Shown in pieces: positions 1-4,902 of a stretch of 5,309 nt of DNA (positions are counted from its first letter, which is position 1; each line of letters begins with the position of its first letter). Under the pieces are notes generated by a model. That model had not been told where the DNA came from. It ran no database searches and saw nothing but the letters and a program-made list of their open reading frames with translations. The DNA comes from CAZVWQ01 sp964631275 (GTDB lineage: Bacteria; Patescibacteriota; JACMRA01): assembly GCA_964631275.1 (NCBI GenBank), contig CAZVWQ010000042.1, positions 1-5,309 on the forward strand, read 5' to 3'. The position numbers were made by a program, and so were the translations under genes.

Positions 1-176
1 GTAGGCATATACCTACTTTATTTCTTATTTCTTTTTATTTCGCAAGAGGTCTAGTAGCTTATTCAACCACTGCTTCAATGTCACTTCCATTGTATTTGCC
101 ACCAGGCTGGAAAATAATTTTATCCAATACTGGAAACCTTTCTTACAATGGGTTTGTATCATATGCACAACTCTAA
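1..176 (+). CDS. C-terminal fragment of an unrecognised protein (5' end outside window)
   Basis: A reading frame (codons starting at base 3) is open from the window edge to a TAA at 174-176 and gives 57 residues. It begins with a hydrophobic stretch containing TLFLISFYFARGLVAYSTT and ends in a polar, beta-like tail with LPPGWKIILSNTG and a final SYAQL. I do not recognise the family. The tail resembles the last strands of a small extracellular or structural beta domain, but that is only an impression. The main support that it is a real gene end is the strong + strand intrinsic terminator about 40 bases after the stop. A competing 45-codon - strand ORF covers the same bases but has no terminator of its own. 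The gene is convergent with the permease that follows. Confidence 0.5.
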   Translation, partial: RHIPTLFLISFYFARGLVAYSTTASMSLPLYLPPGWKIILSNTGNLSYNGFVSYAQL

Positions 177-216
177 TTCAAATCTCTTTTTGGCTAATCC
201 CAATCCTCAACTCCTT

Positions 217-245
217 CCCTCGCTCCATGCGGGGGTTGTTTTTTT
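217..245 (+). terminator. Rho-independent terminator
   Basis: The 7-bp stem CCCTCGC (217-223) pairs with GCGGGGG (229-235), with one T-G wobble and a 5-base TCCAT loop. It is followed by TTG and a run of seven T (239-245). The T-run lies only on the + side, so it terminates the + strand gene ending at 176. This is the most GC-rich short element in the left half of the window. Confidence 0.85.
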
Positions 246-272
246 GTAATAAAGGATAAATCAAGAGGGAGG

Positions 273-290
273 TTTTAGATTAGTCTAAAA
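273..290 (-). other. AT-rich stem-loop just after the permease stop
   Basis: TTTTAGA (273-279) and TCTAAAA (284-290) form a perfect 7-bp inverted repeat around a TTAG loop, nine bases beyond the permease stop codon. Its position suggests an mRNA 3'-end structure or a weak terminator for the - strand gene. It lacks a following T-run on that strand and most of its pairs are A-T, so efficient intrinsic termination is doubtful. Confidence 0.35.
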
Positions 291-298
291 TTAGGCTT

Positions 299-1801
299 TT
301 ATTCGCCTCTGAGTACGTCGACTGGATTTTGGCGACTAGCATTTATGGCAGGAAAAATACCTGACAGAGAAGTAAATATCAGAGCTAAAAGTAAAGTTCC
401 CAAGAATAGCCACCAAGGAAAAATAGGGTAAAATTCAGTAATTCCTAAACTAGCTAGGTTATTCTTTATAGCTTGATCATTTTCTAGATAAAAGAAAAAT
501 ATTAAGCTAATGCTATAACCAAAAGCTAGAGAAAAAATAGTGCCTAAAGTCCAGCCAAAAAATCCTAGACTTGTACTTTCTAAAAAGAATAACTTAAATA
601 TATCTCCATCTCTAGCACCCAAAGATTTGAGAATTCCAATTTCTTTTTTACGTTCCAGAACTGAGATTGCCATTACATTAATAATACCAAAGACTGAAGC
701 GACCATAGCAATTAAGCCAAATATAGCTAGAGCAATAGTCAATACTTGAAAGGCTACTTCGATACCAGCAATTACAGCCTGTAAAAAACTAAAAGCCAAA
801 TATCCATCGGCTCGAATATTTTTTATTGTAGTATCTAAATTATCATAAGAATCAACAAAAAGATTGTACTCGATAAAACCTATAGTATCAGTATCTACTT
901 CTGGCCTAGCTTTTTTTATAGCTTGTAAATAATAATCAAAACTGATCCAAAAATTATTGTTAGCACCTCCAGAAAAAGAAAATCCATTGGAATTGCGGTC
1001 ATCTACTACCGACACAATTTCTACTTCTATTTTTTCGGTTTTAGAGATTATATTAGCTGCTCTTTGATAATTAGCTATGTCGATAATTTCTTTGGATTGC
1101 TGAAAGTCAGGAGCTTGATTTAGTTCGATAATAATTTTTTTGCCTAGTAATTCTTCTGGCGAATTTACTCCCATTTTTTCAGAAAATTCTATATTTCCAC
1201 AACGATAGCAGACAACAATCTCTCCAAGACCTGGTTTTTCAGTTTTACCATACCAATTAGTTCTGTTAGTTTCGTAGAAGTTTTGAAAAATATCACTGAT
1301 TATAGTTATCCCTTCACACTGTATTTCAAAGTTTTTTTGAGCTTGACTTTTTTGATCTTCAGGAACTTGAGCCAAACCAACCGAACCTTCAGGTAAAGTA
1401 GTTAAAATTTCCTTGAATTGATCAACACAGGCTGTATCTTCGTTAGCTTTGTTTGTCTGAATATATAGGTTAAGAGCTTCAGAAGGTGAAGAGTCAATAA
1501 TTTCTGGATATTTATTTGCAAGGTCTCGAACCTCATTAAATTCCATAGCTACAAATTTTGGTGGCCCTTGAAGCTCCAAAAAACTAGTATTCCCATCTTC
1601 AAGCTTGTAAGTCTGAAAAAATTTAGCTGATGGCTGACTATTAATGGCTGTAATGATCGTATTAGAAAGACCAAGAGAAAGACCACTAGTAAGCATAATA
1701 GCCCAAACTCCAATCATGATTCCAGCACTAGCTAGAACTACTCTACCCCATTTTTCTTTTAGTTGGCGTCTAAAAATCAAAAAAAAAGATCCAAAAGTCA
1801 T
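299..1801 (-). CDS. ABC transporter permease, MacB/FtsX type
   Basis: This encodes a 500-residue inner-membrane permease of the MacB/FtsX superfamily. Members pair with a cytoplasmic MacB/LolD-type ATPase and export peptides or lipoproteins, or transmit force across the membrane without transport. The visible order is classic: a short cytoplasmic N-terminus, TM1 at about residues 21-43, a large extracytoplasmic domain at about 44-345 (MacB_PCD-like), then TM2 (about 346-375), TM3 (about 404-436) and TM4 (about 460-484). The cytoplasmic loop after TM2 carries the family signature ERKKEIGILKSLGA (383-396), which contacts the ATPase. The C-terminus has the typical NPVDVLRGE ending (492-500). The ATG at 1801 begins a normal N-terminus, but no Shine-Dalgarno sequence precedes it. 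Cysteines at 125, 162, 198 and 201 all lie in the extracytoplasmic domain, the last two as CYRC. No ATPase gene is adjacent, so partner and substrate are unknown. The family call is secure; the specific role is not. Confidence 0.93.
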   Translation of the reverse strand: MTFGSFFLIFRRQLKEKWGRVVLASAGIMIGVWAIMLTSGLSLGLSNTIITAINSQPSAKFFQTYKLEDGNTSFLELQGPPKFVAMEFNEVRDLANKYPEIIDSSPSEALNLYIQTNKANEDTACVDQFKEILTTLPEGSVGLAQVPEDQKSQAQKNFEIQCEGITIISDIFQNFYETNRTNWYGKTEKPGLGEIVVCYRCGNIEFSEKMGVNSPEELLGKKIIIELNQAPDFQQSKEIIDIANYQRAANIISKTEKIEVEIVSVVDDRNSNGFSFSGGANNNFWISFDYYLQAIKKARPEVDTDTIGFIEYNLFVDSYDNLDTTIKNIRADGYLAFSFLQAVIAGIEVAFQVLTIALAIFGLIAMVASVFGIINVMAISVLERKKEIGILKSLGARDGDIFKLFFLESTSLGFFGWTLGTIFSLAFGYSISLIFFFYLENDQAIKNNLASLGITEFYPIFPWWLFLGTLLLALIFTSLSGIFPAINASRQNPVDVLRGE

Positions 1802-1842
1802 AACTAACTATTTATTTAAGATTAAATAATTATAACTAACTA
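1801..1842. repeat. Direct repeat TAACTAACTA, two copies
   Basis: TAACTAACTA occurs at 1801-1810, touching the permease start codon, and again at 1833-1842, overlapping the candidate -10 box. The start-to-start distance is 32 bases, about three helical turns. The placement on both sides of the presumed transcription start would suit an operator or a leader-RNA element, but function is inferred from position only. Three more single TAACTA words follow at 1984-1989, 2209-2214 and 2225-2230. Confidence 0.45.
1829..1834 (-). promoter_or_regulatory. Candidate -10 box for the permease gene
   Basis: Read on the - strand this is a perfect TATAAT, 27 bases upstream of the permease ATG, which would leave a leader of about 20 bases. 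A perfect TTGACA lies further upstream (1861-1866, - strand), but the spacer is 26 bases, far from the usual 17. The two are therefore unlikely to form one sigma-70 promoter. TATAAT is also common by chance in DNA this AT-rich. Confidence 0.35.
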
Positions 1843-2021
1843 ACAGTTTCTTTTTAGGTTTGTCAATGTAAGTAAATTAAATATACGTATATTAGTTTTG
1901 ATTTAGATTTTTTTAGGCTCTAAGAACCTTTAAAAACTTCTTAGATAAATTTATTTGTGAAATTTACAATAGATTTAATAGTTTAACTAGAGTTAATTTA
2001 GAAAATTACTGTACCTGGATT

Positions 2022-2045
2022 GTATATACAATTTTTTATATATAC
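2022..2045. other. AT hairpin in the intergenic region
   Basis: GTATATA (2022-2028) and TATATAC (2039-2045) form a perfect 7-bp inverted repeat around a 10-base loop that contains a run of six T. It lies about 220 bases upstream of the permease start. Pairing is nearly all A-T and therefore weak. A role as a binding site or RNA structure is possible but unproven. Confidence 0.3.
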
Positions 2046-2560
2046 TGGAGTTTAAATTCTTTATTTGGAGAGAATTTTTGTGCTTTATGTAGCAAATATA
2101 TAAAAATTTAATTTGACTTAAATTCCTAATTTTTCTTATAAATAAAAGGCAAGCAAGAAATTTATTCTGAAATGTAAACATGTAGCTAGTTTGTATACAC
2201 TCAGATGCTAACTAAATTATGATTTAACTAAGGGTTTTAGTTTGATTAAATAAAAAAAATAAAGTCAAAAATTCACTGAGTAGTTAACAGTTTAGTATAT
2301 TTTATCTTCATGATAGTCATCTACAACCTATTTGATTACTTGTCCTTTAAGAAATAAAGATTTTTAGGGTTTAGTTGTTTCAAAAATTATAATTTAGAAT
2401 TATTCTTAATCTAAGACTTTAGATTTTCTTGTTTAAAATTAGCTCAAACGATTTCTTTAATTTTTATTTTAATTGGTAAAAGTTTCAAAAGGTTTCTTAC
2501 GTTAGCTTTATTTATTACTTAAAAAAATAGTCTGTTTTTATTTTAAGACAATTTTAAAAA

Positions 2561-2593
2561 TTCAAAGTTCAAAGTAGAGATTAAAGTTCAAAA
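2561..2593. repeat. Short TTCAAAG-type direct repeats
   Basis: TTCAAAG is tandemly duplicated at 2561-2574. The overlapping longer word AAAGTTCAAAG at 2564-2574 recurs almost exactly at 2583-2593 (last base differs). A looser relative, AAAGTTTCAAAAGG, lies near 2479-2492. The copies sit about 50-80 bases upstream of the candidate -10 box for the peptidase side, where an activator or repressor could bind. They are short and A-rich, so chance is a real alternative. Confidence 0.3.
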
Positions 2594-2638
2594 GCCTTAT
2601 TCTAAAACTGAAAGAAATAAACTCCCTTTTTTTATTTT

Positions 2639-2644
2639 TATAAT
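2639..2644 (+). promoter_or_regulatory. Candidate -10 box upstream of the peptidase gene
   Basis: A perfect TATAAT is followed six bases later by a G at 2651, a good distance for a transcription start. I see no TTGACA-like -35 at 16-18 bases upstream. If used, it gives the peptidase mRNA a leader of about 120 bases, and transcription would begin at the GTG that opens the short ORF described next. Confidence 0.35.
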
Positions 2645-2650
2645 ATAAAA

Positions 2651-2767
2651 GTGCTAAAATTTATCAAAGATACTACTTTTACTTTGTTTAATAAAAAAAT
2701 TAAAGACTTTCGAAAGGTTTTTAAACAAGACTATTCTCAAAAATTAAGGTATTTTTATTTTTACTAA
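2651..2767 (+). CDS. Possible 38-residue small ORF ahead of the peptidase gene
   Basis: A GTG at 2651 opens 38 codons ending in TAA at 2765-2767. The stop is three bases before the peptidase ATG and in the same frame. The translated product is basic and aromatic-rich (ending RYFYFY), with no recognised family or signal peptide. The GTG lies six bases after a TATAAT, so it could be read as a leaderless start, and the tight spacing would allow translational coupling to the peptidase. Against it, the start is not ATG, there is no Shine-Dalgarno sequence, and the K/F/Y-rich composition is what AT-rich non-coding DNA tends to encode. It also shows that the peptidase cannot start further upstream in this frame without passing a stop. 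Confidence 0.25.
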   Translation: MLKFIKDTTFTLFNKKIKDFRKVFKQDYSQKLRYFYFY

Positions 2768-2770
2768 ATC

Positions 2771-4471
2771 ATGCCTGGCTTTCCAAAAGAATATCTAAAA
2801 AAAGATCAAGATGATAGTTACGAGACTAGAGCTAATAGTTTCCGGTTTGGGTTTGAGGAAAAAGATACAGAAGTTCCGCAGGCAGATAGCAGCAGTCACC
2901 TTAATAAGCCTGATATTCAAAGTAGACACAAACCTTTTCCGTTAGACAAATATCTAGAAAAAGGGAAGTTTAACGATTACGGGTCTTCTACTGGAGAAGG
3001 TTATAGCCAGCAGAGCGACCATTTTGAATATGGAGATAGAGATAATTATGATCAAGATTTTTTATCTAAATCTAACATCAACGAATTAACATTTCGTTCA
3101 AAAAATAACTACAGAGAGCAGGCTTATAGTACTGAATCAAATGGCATTGCTCCTTTGGCTAAATATTTTTTGATTATTTCAATTGTATTTTTTGTTGTTG
3201 CCCTAGGCTTTAGTGGCCTAGTTAATGTTGAAAGTTTAACTCAATCAACAGAAAAGTGCCAAGAGGTTATTCAAGAAAAACAAGCAATCGGTTTAGATAC
3301 TCAGGATCTAACTTGTGATTCTCCAGAACTTTTGCCAGGAGTACCTAATTATATTGCTGGTATTAGTAATTATCGTTCAGTTCAGAGAGATCTAAAAAAC
3401 CAAGAAAACAACTTACTTTTGCAAATTCAAATTATAGAATTTCAGAGTAATGATATCATAGACAAATTAACTAGTTTAGAAGTTGACCATAGCGATATCG
3501 AAAAACCGATAGGAGTAATTAACTTAAAGCAAAATTTAGATAATTATCAAACCTATAAAGAAACTCTAGAAAATAGATTAGTTAGTAATTATTATAAAAT
3601 TAGTAATTTAATTGCAACCTTCAGAAAAACTATTGACCTAAATCAAAGTAATATTAATTTGGCTGAATATGAAAATTTTTATAAAAACATTCAAGAACTT
3701 AGCTTGGATGATCAAATATTTAGTTATTCAGAAATCTATCAACGATATTTAGACTTGAGACAAGTTATAGTTGCAAAAATTTCTGTTGATTTTGATAATC
3801 AAGGTCTAAGAAAGTTTGAAAACCAAAGTTTTTTTGAATTATTAAAGGCCTTACCAAAAAAAGAAGCTACAGGAATAGTTAGTAATGAAGAATTAGTAAT
3901 TACCGGCAATGCAGTAATTGATGATTATATAATTGATAAAGCTACAGAGAGAGGTTACCTTAAACAATCTGTATTAAGTCAAGATGAAGTTGAAAGATTA
4001 ACAGAAGACGGCTTAGTTGCTGAGGTAAGTGAATCTTGGTTAGCTATGCAGAAGCAAGCCAAAAATGAAAATATAGAGTTAGGCCTAACTTCAACCTATA
4101 GGTCTGTTGAGGATCAAAAAAAGATATTCATGGATAGGTTAGAGTCTGCTTTTAATCAGAAATTTGATCAGGTTTTTTCTATAGAGAATTTATTGGCCGT
4201 AGATTATGGTAGTTTGATTATTCAAATTTTAGAATTTACTGCTCCTCCAGGCTATTCTAGACATCATAGTGGATATACTATTGATCTTTTTGGGTCTACT
4301 CCAATTTTTGCTAACAGTCCTGGATATACATGGATTTCGGCTAATAATTATGCCAACGCTAAAAAATTTGGCTTTGTACCTAGCTATCCTGAAGGTGTAA
4401 AGAACCAAGGACCAGAGCCAGAACCCTGGGAATATATCTGGGTAGGTACTGACATACTATTAAAAAATTAA
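2771..4471 (+). CDS. Membrane-anchored M15B (VanY/LdcB-type) carboxypeptidase with altered zinc site
   Basis: This encodes a 566-residue protein whose C-terminal domain (about 400-560) matches the VanY/LdcB family of zinc peptidases, which remove the terminal D-alanine from peptidoglycan stem peptides. Visible motifs are STYRS (441-445) with Q449, then S496-R-H498-H-S-G501-Y-T-I-D505, giving zinc ligands H498 and D505. Next comes W521 and NAKKFGFVPSYP (529-540), and finally EPWEYIWVG (551-559). In the family this last motif is EPWH with catalytic Glu and zinc-binding His; here E551 is kept but the His position is E554. Residues 1-130 are a hydrophilic, acidic and aromatic tail, followed by one TM helix (about 131-152), so the tail should be cytoplasmic and the enzyme outside. 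Residues 200-340 look helical, possibly coiled coil, and C163 and C182 lie just outside the membrane. The ATG at 2771 is the first possible one after an in-frame TAA at 2765-2767; no Shine-Dalgarno sequence is seen. The family call is firm, activity less so. Confidence 0.9.
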   Translation: MPGFPKEYLKKDQDDSYETRANSFRFGFEEKDTEVPQADSSSHLNKPDIQSRHKPFPLDKYLEKGKFNDYGSSTGEGYSQQSDHFEYGDRDNYDQDFLSKSNINELTFRSKNNYREQAYSTESNGIAPLAKYFLIISIVFFVVALGFSGLVNVESLTQSTEKCQEVIQEKQAIGLDTQDLTCDSPELLPGVPNYIAGISNYRSVQRDLKNQENNLLLQIQIIEFQSNDIIDKLTSLEVDHSDIEKPIGVINLKQNLDNYQTYKETLENRLVSNYYKISNLIATFRKTIDLNQSNINLAEYENFYKNIQELSLDDQIFSYSEIYQRYLDLRQVIVAKISVDFDNQGLRKFENQSFFELLKALPKKEATGIVSNEELVITGNAVIDDYIIDKATERGYLKQSVLSQDEVERLTEDGLVAEVSESWLAMQKQAKNENIELGLTSTYRSVEDQKKIFMDRLESAFNQKFDQVFSIENLLAVDYGSLIIQILEFTAPPGYSRHHSGYTIDLFGSTPIFANSPGYTWISANNYANAKKFGFVPSYPEGVKNQGPEPEPWEYIWVGTDILLKN

Positions 4472-4531
4472 GGTTGGCGTAAACTTTTAAGTACTATTAT
4501 AGCAATTCCATATTCGACTTAGATAAGTTAT

Positions 4532-4578
4532 TAGCTATTAAGTTTGTTTTAAAGAAACTTAAAAAACCCAAATAGCTA
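4532..4578. other. Nested inverted repeat after the peptidase gene
   Basis: TAGCTATT (4532-4539) is perfectly repeated in inverse at AATAGCTA (4571-4578). Directly inside it, AAGTTT (4540-4545) pairs with AAACTT (4555-4560) around a 9-base loop. Folding both leaves an unpaired AAAAAACCCA (4561-4570) as a one-sided bulge. On the + strand the structure is followed by TATTTTT, so it could help to end the peptidase transcript, but the stem is weak and the bulge is unusual for a terminator. Confidence 0.4.
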
Positions 4579-4592
4579 TATTTTTAATCACA

Positions 4593-4627
4593 AAAAGCCT
4601 CTAAAAACTTGATTATCAAGAGGTTTT
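4593..4627. terminator. Bidirectional terminator-like hairpin
   Basis: CCTCT (4598-4602) pairs with AGAGG (4619-4623), extended by AAAA (4593-4596) with TTTT (4624-4627) across one bulged G. An alternative inner stem is CTTGA (4608-4612) with TCAAG (4616-4620). On the + strand it ends in four T; on the - strand it is followed by CTTTTTG. It lies between convergent genes, about 120 bases after the peptidase stop and about 275 bases after the right-hand gene's stop, so it can serve both. The loop is long for an intrinsic terminator, hence moderate confidence. Confidence 0.6.
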
Positions 4628-4704
4628 AGTAAATTTCAAGCTTTTATATCCAAATTAAGACTTTTTTAATTTTCAAGTACAGATAATCTATATAACAGTT
4701 AGAA

Positions 4705-4723
4705 ATTAGTCTTGTCCCATAAC
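4705..4723 (-). repeat. Inverted member of the GAGACA repeat family
   Basis: This is the reverse-complement relative of the two direct copies downstream. CTTGTCCCATAAC (4711-4723) matches the reverse complement of 4780-4792 at 11 of 13 positions, and similarity continues leftward to about 15 of 19. It could pair with the copy at 4775-4798 to form a long hairpin with a loop of about 56 bases, or mark one end of a degraded small mobile element. Confidence 0.4.
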
Positions 4724-4774
4724 TCAAATTTACAAAACTTTGACCCCATAAAATAGATACTAATCAACAGTAAA

Positions 4775-4798
4775 AATATGTTTTGAGACAAGATTATT
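4775..4798 (+). repeat. GAGACA repeat, direct copy 1
   Basis: A 24-base unit beginning AATATGTT and containing TGAGACA and GATTA. It matches the copy at 4817-4840 at 21 of 24 positions, with a start-to-start period of 42 bases. Its right end overlaps a small hairpin: GATTAT (4792-4797) pairs with ATAATC (4803-4808) around TGAGT. Confidence 0.6.
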
Positions 4799-4816
4799 GA
4801 GTATAATCAGCCTAAG

Positions 4817-4840
4817 AATATGTTCTGAGACATGATTACT
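4817..4840 (+). repeat. GAGACA repeat, direct copy 2
   Basis: The second direct copy of the 24-base unit differs from the first at three positions. It lies about 60 bases beyond the stop of the right-hand gene. Pairing of this copy with the inverted member at 4705-4723 is weaker than that of copy 1 (about 10 of 13 in the core). Confidence 0.6.
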
Positions 4841-4902
4841 ATTTCTATTTAAACAATTTTTGATTTTGGACGGATTCTAGCCGTGTATCAATTGACTATA
4901 AC

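Larger units (their letters stand above)
1802..2770. other. Long AT-rich intergenic region between divergent genes
   Basis: About 970 bases separate the divergent permease and peptidase starts, at roughly 20-25% G+C by line counts. I see no tRNA, rRNA, CRISPR array or recognisable protein. Contents that can be named are clustered TAACTA words (1801-2230), a GTATATA/TATATAC hairpin (2022-2045), short TTCAAAG-type repeats (2561-2593), candidate -10 boxes at both ends, and a possible small ORF at 2651-2767. A 62-codon - strand frame at 1993-2181 has a composition expected of random AT-rich DNA and is not annotated. The region must hold the promoters of both genes and could hide a small RNA. Confidence 0.6.
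4472..4902. other. Non-coding region between convergent genes
   Basis: These 431 bases separate the peptidase stop from the stop of the right-hand partial gene. I see no protein-coding frame worth calling. The stretch holds a nested inverted repeat (4532-4578), a terminator-like hairpin usable on both strands (4593-4627) and a family of related 19-24-base repeats (4705-4840). A weak ACGG/CCGT hairpin at about 4870-4884 lies just downstream of the right-hand gene's stop. Confidence 0.6.

Noticed and set aside
25..162. 45-codon - strand ORF overlapping the left-edge gene fragment
   Set aside because: It overlaps a + strand frame that is open from the window edge and is followed by a + oriented terminator. 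The - strand frame has no terminator, ribosome binding site or known motif.
540..749. 69-codon + strand ORF
   Set aside because: It lies wholly inside the permease gene on the opposite strand, which has full family motifs; a shadow frame.
1644..1829. 61-codon + strand ORF
   Set aside because: It lies antisense to the permease N-terminus (TM1 region) and runs slightly past its start; a shadow frame.
1829..1866. Perfect TATAAT and perfect TTGACA on the - strand as one sigma-70 promoter
   Set aside because: The spacer is 26 bases, well outside the 16-18 range; only the -10 box was kept, at low confidence.
1993..2181. 62-codon - strand ORF in the long intergenic region
   Set aside because: Its residues are almost only those favoured by AT-rich DNA (K, N, I, L, F, Y, S). 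There is no Shine-Dalgarno sequence or recognisable motif, and the local base composition matches the surrounding non-coding DNA.
2707..2716. Palindrome CTTTCGAAAG followed by T-rich DNA as a terminator
   Set aside because: It is a perfect 10-base palindrome but has no room for a hairpin loop of three or more bases without losing most of the stem.
299..4471. Alternative genetic code with UGA as an amino acid
   Set aside because: Both long genes read through without in-frame TGA, glycine and tryptophan use standard codons, and all stops seen are TAA; nothing here requires recoding.
4783..4807. Promoter TTGAGA ... TATAAT on the + strand within the repeat family
   Set aside because: The spacer is only 13 bases and no + strand gene follows; the -35-like word is part of the repeat unit.
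4775..4840. CRISPR array
   Set aside because: There are only two direct copies with three mismatches and an 18-base gap, plus an inverted relative; no regular repeat-spacer pattern and no cas gene.
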